Positions 41,619-50,587 of a stretch of DNA of 50,587 bases are shown piece by piece (position 1 is the stretch's first letter; each line of letters opens with the position of its first letter). The stretch covers positions 1 to 50,587 of the forward strand of contig MUKC01000031.1 of NCBI GenBank assembly GCA_002049795.1, written 5' to 3'. The position numbers and the translations under genes are program-made. Under the pieces are notes generated by a model. That model saw only the letters and a list, made by a program, of their open reading frames with translations, was not told the DNA's origin and searched no databases. Origin of the DNA: Desulfobacca sp. 4484_104 (lineage in GTDB: Bacteria; Desulfobacterota; Desulfobaccia; Desulfobaccales; Desulfobaccaceae).

Positions 41619-42990
41619 AAAACATCTGCCCCTAATGCTGCTGTTGTGTCTGTGGTTCTTGGGCGCCGGGTGCTCCGGGGCCGCGGACGTTGATTTCTAT
41701 GGCCGGGTGCAAGAGGTCGATCTCGATAACGGCTTAAAAGTGCTGCTCTGGCCGGAAAACCGGGCCCCGGTAGTCACTCTCCAGATCTGGTATGGGGTGG
41801 GTTCCCGGAACGAAGTGCTGGGCAAAACCGGGCTGTCACATCTTATCGAGCACCTGATGTTTCGGGGCACCGAAAAGTATGGTCCCAAGGTCTTTTCCCG
41901 ACAGGTGCAAAAGTTCGGCGGCCGCGATAATGCCTTTACTTCCCGAGATTACACCGCCTATTATGAGATCGGTCCGAAGACTAGTTTAGGGATGTGGCTG
42001 GAAATGGAGGCCGATCGGATGCAAAACCTGATGATCAGTGAGGAATTGTTCCGCACCGAACAGCAGGTGGTGCTGGAGGAACGCCGCTTGCGGACCGAAG
42101 ACGACCCGGTCAGTTTTCTCATCGAGGAAACCCTGGCCATGGCTTATAAGGCCCATCCTTATCAATGGCCGGTAATCGGCTGGATGCATGATATCAAGAA
42201 GTTGCGCCGCCAGGATTTTATGGCTTATTATCGGCAATATTATCAGCCTAATAATGCTACCCTGGTAGTGGTCGGGGATTTTGAGCCCAATGCCGCGCTG
42301 CAAGAGATCCGCGCCACTTTCGGGAAACTGCCCCGCGGCCCGAAACCGCCGCCTTTTCGCCCCTTAGAACCACCGCAGCAGGGCGAACGCCGGGTAACCG
42401 TGCAGCGGGAAGCGCAATTACCATTTATCTGCCTGGCCTATCACGTGCCCAACCTGGGTCATGCCGATGCCTACGCCCTGGAAGTGCTCTCCTCTATCCT
42501 GTCGCAGGGGCGTAGTTCCCGGCTCTTTCAGCAGTTGGTTTATGAAAAACGCCTGGCCCTGGATGTCGGGGCCGATTATAGCCTGGCAACGGCTTCGCCC
42601 TCGGTGTTTTTGGTTTATGGCCAACCCTTGCCGGGCAAAACCGTGGAAGAACTGGAGCAGGCCTTGGAAGCCGAGCTGAACCGGATCAAAACTACGCCGG
42701 TGACTGATCGGGAACTGACCAAGGCCAAAAACCAGGCCGAATCAGGTATTATTATGGCTCAGGATTCACTGTTTTATCGCGGTATGCTCCTGGGGCGTTA
42801 TCAGACTATCGACCACTGGCAGCGTCTTAAAGAATTGCTGCCTGGAATTCAGGCCGTAGGCAAACCAGATGTGTTAAGGGTCGCACAGCGATATCTGGTT
42901 CCGAAGAACCGTACGGTAGGGATTCTGCAGCCGCTCAAAACTGACAAGCCCATTGTCGGGCGCTATCAAGGACATGGCCAGATTGACTAA
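41611..42990 (+). CDS. M16 family zinc peptidase, catalytic subunit
   Basis: 459 residues with an N-terminal signal (KKHLPLMLLLCLWFLGAGC) whose Cys21 could be lipidated. The inverted zinc motif HLIEH (His77, Glu80, His81) and the third ligand Glu in VVLEERRL (about 156-157) are intact, so the protein should be an active metallopeptidase. The C-terminal half shows SSILSQGRSSRLFQQLVYEKRLAL, the substrate-binding R/Y region typical of the mitochondrial-processing-peptidase group. ATG 41611 has AAGGA upstream and lies within the vanZ end. The paired gene downstream encodes its inactive partner; the two probably form a periplasmic alpha/beta heterodimer. Confidence 0.93.
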   Translation: MVKKHLPLMLLLCLWFLGAGCSGAADVDFYGRVQEVDLDNGLKVLLWPENRAPVVTLQIWYGVGSRNEVLGKTGLSHLIEHLMFRGTEKYGPKVFSRQVQKFGGRDNAFTSRDYTAYYEIGPKTSLGMWLEMEADRMQNLMISEELFRTEQQVVLEERRLRTEDDPVSFLIEETLAMAYKAHPYQWPVIGWMHDIKKLRRQDFMAYYRQYYQPNNATLVVVGDFEPNAALQEIRATFGKLPRGPKPPPFRPLEPPQQGERRVTVQREAQLPFICLAYHVPNLGHADAYALEVLSSILSQGRSSRLFQQLVYEKRLALDVGADYSLATASPSVFLVYGQPLPGKTVEELEQALEAELNRIKTTPVTDRELTKAKNQAESGIIMAQDSLFYRGMLLGRYQTIDHWQRLKELLPGIQAVGKPDVLRVAQRYLVPKNRTVGILQPLKTDKPIVGRYQGHGQID

Positions 42991-44359
42991 AAAAATATGT
43001 AGCTTAATCATTATCGGGGTCTTTTTCCTGGTTAGCCAGGGGGTTGCCGCCCCTGCCGATCAGGTATTAGGAGAGCGTCATCAGTTATCCAACGGACTGG
43101 TCTGGTTGTTTTCCGAGCAGTCTGACCTGCCCCTGGTCACCTTGGAGCTGCTGATCAAGGCCGGAGTTTTACAAGAACCTCAGGGCAAGGCAGGTCTGGC
43201 CAACCTGACCGCATCGCTGTTATTAAACGGCACTAGAACCCGAACTGCTACTCAGATCTCCGAGGAGATCGATTTTTTAGGAGCCAAGCTGGGGGCCAGT
43301 GGCGGGCAGGATTATGCCGTTATCAAGCTCACGGTGCTGAAAAAAAATCTGGTTCCGGCCCTGGAACTCTGTCAGGATATCTTATTGCATCCTACCTTTG
43401 CTCCGGCGGAGATTGCCCGTAAAGTCGAACGGCTTAAGGGGCAGTTGCAGAGCGAACAGGATGACCCCGGTATCGTAGCGGCGCGGGCTTTTTGTCGGGC
43501 CTTGTACGGCGCCCATCCTTATGGCTATCCGGTGATCGGCACTGCGGCCGACCTGTCGACCATCACCCAGGCTGATCTAGTGACCTTTCATCGCCAATAT
43601 TATCGGCCTAACAATGCTATCTTGGCGGTGGTCGGGGACTTGCGGGTAGATGAGGCCCGGGGGCTGATGCAGAAATTTTTCGGCAACTGGGCCGCGGCCC
43701 CCGTGCCCCAAAGGAAGGTCCCGGCCATCCCTGATTTACCGCAAAGCCAAGTACTCAGGATCGACAAAGATATTACTCAGGCCAATATTATTCTGGGGCA
43801 GGTGGGCCTCAAGCGCCAGAATCCCGATTTCTATCCTTTCTTAGTAATGAATTATATCCTCGGCGGCGGCGGCTTTGCCTCACGGCTGATGGATAATATC
43901 CGGGATAACCGCGGCCTGGCTTACTGTGTCGCTAGTAGCTTTAATCCTGGTGTGGAGGCCGGACCCTTTGAAATTACCTTGGAAACCAAGAATGTCAGCG
44001 CCGGCCTGGCGCTTCAGGAGGCCCTGAAGGAACAGCAGCGCATCCGAAGTGAATTGGTAACCGCAAAAGAGTTATCGGAAGCCAAGTCTTTTCTGATCGG
44101 CAGCCTGCCCCTGAAGATGGATTCCAATGCCAAGCGGGCCTGGCTGTTAGGTTATGTAGAGTTTTATGGGCTGGGGCTGGATTACCCGTGGCGTTATCCT
44201 GATCTCATCAATGGCCTGACCCGGGAACAGATTCGCGGCGTGGCCCAAAAATATCTGTCACCCCAACAATTAATGGTAGTAGTGGGTAAACAGGAAAACA
44301 TCAAGTTGGATTTACCCCAGGATTGGCAATTGATTAACCAACCGCCGAAAGCGGAATAG
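42974..44359 (+). CDS. M16 family peptidase-like protein, zinc site lost
   Basis: 461 residues with a signal peptide (ICSLIIIGVFFLVSQGVAAPA). The fold matches the preceding M16 peptidase, but the zinc motif is replaced: where HLIEH stands in the partner, this protein has NLTAS (GLANLTASLLLNG), so both His and the Glu are gone. The C-terminal FASRLMDNIRDNRGLAYCVASSF segment, containing the R/Y pair that positions substrate, is kept. This is the arrangement of two-subunit M16 enzymes, one catalytic and one substrate-binding. The start at 42974 overlaps the catalytic subunit by 17 bases, consistent with a 1:1 complex. Confidence 0.92.
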   Translation: MARLTKKICSLIIIGVFFLVSQGVAAPADQVLGERHQLSNGLVWLFSEQSDLPLVTLELLIKAGVLQEPQGKAGLANLTASLLLNGTRTRTATQISEEIDFLGAKLGASGGQDYAVIKLTVLKKNLVPALELCQDILLHPTFAPAEIARKVERLKGQLQSEQDDPGIVAARAFCRALYGAHPYGYPVIGTAADLSTITQADLVTFHRQYYRPNNAILAVVGDLRVDEARGLMQKFFGNWAAAPVPQRKVPAIPDLPQSQVLRIDKDITQANIILGQVGLKRQNPDFYPFLVMNYILGGGGFASRLMDNIRDNRGLAYCVASSFNPGVEAGPFEITLETKNVSAGLALQEALKEQQRIRSELVTAKELSEAKSFLIGSLPLKMDSNAKRAWLLGYVEFYGLGLDYPWRYPDLINGLTREQIRGVAQKYLSPQQLMVVVGKQENIKLDLPQDWQLINQPPKAE

Positions 44360-44368
44360 GAGAGTCTA

Positions 44369-45802
44369 ATGCTGCAATACAAGCATAATATTAAGCTTTT
44401 GGTGTCAACCCTAGTTATGGCCCTGATACTTCTGGGAGCAGGTTTGGCAATGGGAGGAAAGCAACTCCAGGCCGCCCTGGCTCCCGAATCCTTCGCAGAA
44501 CTAGCCCGGCAGGCCTCGCCGGCCGTGGTTAACATCAGCACCGAAAAGACCCACCGGACGCCGGGGCGAGTTAAAGAATTTTTTGGCCCCTCACCTTTTG
44601 GCCGGGAGGACCCCTTCCGGGAATTTTTCGAGAAATTTTTTGGAGACCTTCCCAAAAACTTTAAGCAACGCAGTCTGGGATCGGGCTTTATTATTGATCG
44701 CGACGGTTTTATCATTACTAACAACCATGTGGTCGAAGGGGCCGACAAAATCAAGGTTAAACTGGTCGATGGCCGGGAATTTGCGGCCACTATCAAAGGT
44801 CGGGACCCCAAAACCGATCTGGCCCTGATCAAGTTGACAACCTCAGCCCATGACCTGCCGGTTTTAAGGCTAGGGAATTCCGATACGGTCCAGGTCGGGG
44901 ATTGGGTGCTGGCGGTAGGCAATCCCTTCGGTCTGGGACATACCGTCACACAGGGGATTATCAGCGCCAAAGGGCGGGTCATCGGAGCTGGCCCTTACGA
45001 TGACTTTCTGCAAACCGATGCCTCCATCAATCCGGGAAACAGCGGTGGTCCCTTGCTCAATCTGAACGGTGAAGTGGTGGGTATTAATACCGCCATTCTG
45101 GCCACCGGCCAGGGGATCGGCTTTGCTACCCCGAGCAACATAGCCCAAGAGGTTATTCCCCCGTTGAAAGAAAAGGGCAAAGTGACTCGGGGACTGCTAG
45201 GGGTTCAGATCCAGGTGGTGACCCCCGGCCTGGCAGAGTCTTTTGGGCTGGCCAAGCCCCACGGGGCCTTGGTGGCCCAGGTCAATCCGGGCTCGCCGGC
45301 GGCTCAAGCCGGGATTCAACGCGGCGATATCATTGTGGAATATAACGGGAAGGTAATTAACGAGATGCACGATCTGCCCCGTCTGGTGGCTCACACCGCG
45401 CCGGGCACCAAGGCCACGGTTAAGGTTATTCGCCAGGGCAAGGAAAAGACCATATCGGTCACGATTGGGGAACTTAAAGAAGAGGACCAGTTAAGTAAGG
45501 AAACAGATGGTGACTCGGAATCCGAGTTGGGTATGGTGGTTCAAGAATTGACCCCACAACTGGCCCGCCAGTTCCGCCTGCGGGATACGAGAGGGGTAGT
45601 GGTGATGGCGGTAGATCGGAGCGGTCCCGCGGCAGAGGCCGGGTTGCGACCGGGCGATGTGATCGTGGAGATTAATAATACCCAAATTACTAGCCAGTCC
45701 GACTACCAAAAGGCCATTAAAGGGCTAAAAAGTAAAACCCCGGCCCGGCTGCTGATTAAACGCCAAGGACGCACCCTGTATGTTACCCTGGAGATTCCCT
45801 AA
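44369..45802 (+). CDS. degP: DegP/HtrA-type periplasmic serine protease
   Basis: Do-family trypsin-like protease and chaperone of the envelope. The 477 residues comprise a signal segment (about 8-30), a protease domain with the triad His120 (ITNNHVV), Asp150 (KTDLALIKL) and Ser225 (NPGNSGGPLL), and two PDZ domains (about 270-365 and 385-475, with GALVAQVNPGSPAAQAGIQRGD and GVVVMAVDRSGPAAEAGLRPGD). A flexible FFGPSPFGREDPF loop precedes the protease. ATG follows AGGAGAG. It completes the ftsY-vanZ-M16-M16-degP run, a set combining membrane insertion with periplasmic proteolysis. Confidence 0.96.
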   Translation: MLQYKHNIKLLVSTLVMALILLGAGLAMGGKQLQAALAPESFAELARQASPAVVNISTEKTHRTPGRVKEFFGPSPFGREDPFREFFEKFFGDLPKNFKQRSLGSGFIIDRDGFIITNNHVVEGADKIKVKLVDGREFAATIKGRDPKTDLALIKLTTSAHDLPVLRLGNSDTVQVGDWVLAVGNPFGLGHTVTQGIISAKGRVIGAGPYDDFLQTDASINPGNSGGPLLNLNGEVVGINTAILATGQGIGFATPSNIAQEVIPPLKEKGKVTRGLLGVQIQVVTPGLAESFGLAKPHGALVAQVNPGSPAAQAGIQRGDIIVEYNGKVINEMHDLPRLVAHTAPGTKATVKVIRQGKEKTISVTIGELKEEDQLSKETDGDSESELGMVVQELTPQLARQFRLRDTRGVVVMAVDRSGPAAEAGLRPGDVIVEINNTQITSQSDYQKAIKGLKSKTPARLLIKRQGRTLYVTLEIP

Positions 45803-46144
45803 AATTAAGCCATCTCCTCAAAGTGATTGGTCTGGCGCCCCGATGCGCAATGTTTAACGGGAGTTAAGTAGGGGCCATCCAGAAACCTTAAGTTTTCCCT
45901 CTCCCCGCCAGCGGGGAGGGGCAATAATGGAGTTTCCGGATGAATAATAGGCAATAATATCCAATGGCCCGAAAGACGGTAATAAAAGTAAATTTAAGCA
46001 TATTTCGTTAAGTTATCCATAATTAATCTGATATTTCAAACCCCGGTCTGCCGGAATCCCGGGGCAACCGTAGCTGGGGCGGGGAGATATGTCTGTCCAA
46101 CCGATGGAGCTAAAAATTAGCCGTAAAAGGACAAATTTTCGGTA
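45803..46144. other. intergenic region between degP and the cyclase, with a structured leader
   Basis: Contains inverted-repeat copy B at 45876-45942, then AT-rich sequence (45945-46035). A GC-rich leader (46041-46115) follows, with at least one stem, CCCCGG (46041-46046) with CCGGGG (46059-46064), just before the cyclase gene. The leader may be regulatory RNA; it did not match a riboswitch consensus I know. Confidence 0.4.
45876..45942. repeat. inverted-repeat element, copy B
   Basis: Outer arms CATCCAGAAACC (45876-45887) and GTTTCCGGATG (45932-45942) match copy A at 8154-8216 with one difference. The core differs and contains a separate perfect 8-base stem, CTCCCCGC/GCGGGGAG, around a 2-base gap. 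Located 74 bases after degP, it may also act in 3'-end formation. Confidence 0.65.
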
Positions 46145-49763
<3,619 letters not shown>

Positions 49764-49772
49764 TACCTATAG

Positions 49773-50288
49773 CAGCCGGAATCGGGCCGCTTCACCCGGA
49801 TGATTTACCGCAATCCGGCCGGAAAGCTGGAAGTGGACGTGACCTTTGATGCCAGCCGCTGGGGATTATTTGCCTTCGGTCTCTATGCCGCCGAGGATCC
49901 CCGGCTGGTATCGACCATGACGGCCTTAAAGGACCAGTTATGGGTCAAGACCAAGATCGGCGGCCTGGCCCGCTACGAGGATGATCCCTATCATCGGGTC
50001 AGCCTCGTCCTGCCCGGCAACCCCTGGTTTATCCGTACCTTGTGGCTGGCCGATTATCTGCTGGAACAGAGCGATGCTGTGACCGGGGAGCCCTTGTCCG
50101 TTTCCCCCTTAACCTGGAGTCATGCCACCTACATCACTTCGGTGCACCGTCTGCTGCGGCGGTTGGCCAAAATATCGGCTGTGACAGAAGCGGGCGCGGT
50201 CTTGGCCCCCTCTCTGCGCCATGAGGACTGGATTGAGCGGCTCTATGCCCAAGCCTGCGACTCCATCCACGGCATCTGCAAACTCTGA
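49773..50288 (+). pseudogene. glycoside hydrolase family 15 (glucoamylase-like) C-terminal fragment
   Basis: The frame opens after TAG at 49770-49772 and immediately shows GH15 sequence: SGRFTRMIYRNPAGKLEVDVTFDAS, then FAFGLYAAEDPRLV, LWVKTKIGGLARYEDDPYHR, GNPWFIRTLWLA and EPLSVSPLTWSHATYI. Only about 170 residues remain of a family whose members usually exceed 600; the N-terminal sugar-binding and first catalytic regions are absent. A stretch expected between TLWLADYL and the EQ-TGEP motif is also short by some 25-30 residues. The homology begins before the first ATG (49800), supporting a truncated gene rather than a short protein. It abuts purA by 9 bases. Confidence 0.72.
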
Positions 50289-50587
50289 GCAAAGGTGCTG
50301 TTAAGAACAGTTCAAGGTTCAAAGTTCAGAGTATGCTAAGAGTAAGGTGAGCACTGCCCGCGAACCCACTCTTCATATTATTGGAGAGAGCCGAAGGCTC
50401 ATGAGCGACTGGGCTGATTATTTAGAAAGCAGGTCTTTCCGTAAATGACTTTCATAGGGCGCGTCCTACGGACCGAAAGATAATGTATGATAGGCATCGC
50501 GCGTTAATTTTCCTGATTTTTAGGATAGGGAAAGAATATGCCGGACTGGTGAGTTATTAAACTTGGCGACGCTCTGAGAGCATGGGT
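50289..50587. other. non-coding right end of the window
   Basis: No gene is recognised. The first 50 bases contain short imperfect direct repeats (AAGGTTCAAAGTTCAGA). No tRNA, terminator with a T-run or conserved frame was seen. Confidence 0.4.

Noticed and set aside
46036-46144. Cobalamin or c-di-GMP riboswitch before the cyclase
   Set aside because: Some CCGG/GGGGCAACC similarity was noticed, but the conserved B12-box or GEMM core elements are not present.

Overview
This 50.6 kb chromosomal window comes from a moderately GC-rich Gram-negative bacterium. The gene content suggests a sulfate-reducing or syntrophic deltaproteobacterium (Desulfobacterota), possibly near Desulfobacca. The clues are the archaeal-type early shikimate enzymes (ADH synthase plus 3-dehydroquinate synthase II), the multi-PAS MEDS hybrid kinase, UPF0280, the fused CM-prephenate dehydratase and an outer-membrane porin. 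The taxonomic placement is inference. There are no rRNA genes, CRISPR arrays, transposases or phage genes. One initiator tRNA is present.

Layout. (1) 0-5.9 kb, minus strand: pth, a frameshifted prs, ispE, a DUF1844 protein, then serA and a class V aminotransferase behind a consensus-like promoter. (2) 6-10 kb, plus strand: a small thioredoxin-fold-like protein with an unresolved start, a SAM hydrolase (DUF62), an exported MBL-fold hydrolase, a Cys-rich MerR regulator, and mobB/mobA. (3) 10-11.7 kb: a methyltransferase fused to an Mrr-type nuclease domain. (4) 11.8-17.2 kb, minus strand: UPF0280, an EamA transporter, ksgA, DUF2062, an acyl-CoA ligase and a SlyD-like PPIase. (5) 17.4-23.3 kb, plus strand: an aromatic amino acid operon in the order leader peptide, attenuator, ADH synthase, DHQ synthase II, pheA, aroD remnant, aroE, aroA. 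(6) 23.4-25.7 kb: an MFS transporter, a gene-poor stretch and tRNA-fMet. (7) 25.9-34.9 kb, minus strand: the phosphate regulon phoB-phoR, porin, pstS-pstC-pstA-pstB-phoU. (8) 35-39.2 kb: a 1382-residue MEDS/multi-PAS hybrid kinase. (9) 39.6-45.8 kb, plus strand: ftsY, a VanZ-like protein, two M16 peptidases (the second has lost its zinc site) and a DegP protease. (10) 46.1-50.3 kb: a CHASE2 adenylate cyclase, purA and a GH15 fragment.

The strongest regulatory finding is upstream of the aromatic operon. A 38-codon reading frame carries the run YWGGENFSCYYYF and is followed by three mutually exclusive RNA helices. These are a 1:2 helix, a 22-position antiterminator helix with 20 pairs, and a perfect 11-bp terminator stem with a U-run. 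This is the full architecture of a ribosome-mediated attenuator, here responding to Trp, Tyr and Phe in front of an ADTH-type aromatic pathway.

The second theme is damage to conserved single-copy genes. prs carries a 43-bp tandem duplication that shifts its frame. aroD and pstB have each lost about 75-90 codons of core sequence with a frame change. mobB lacks its EGFK segment, mobA and the 6.2 kb gene lack usable start codons, and a GH15 gene survives only as its 3' end. Several of these would be lethal or severely crippling, so contig-joining or consensus errors should be excluded before any biological reading.
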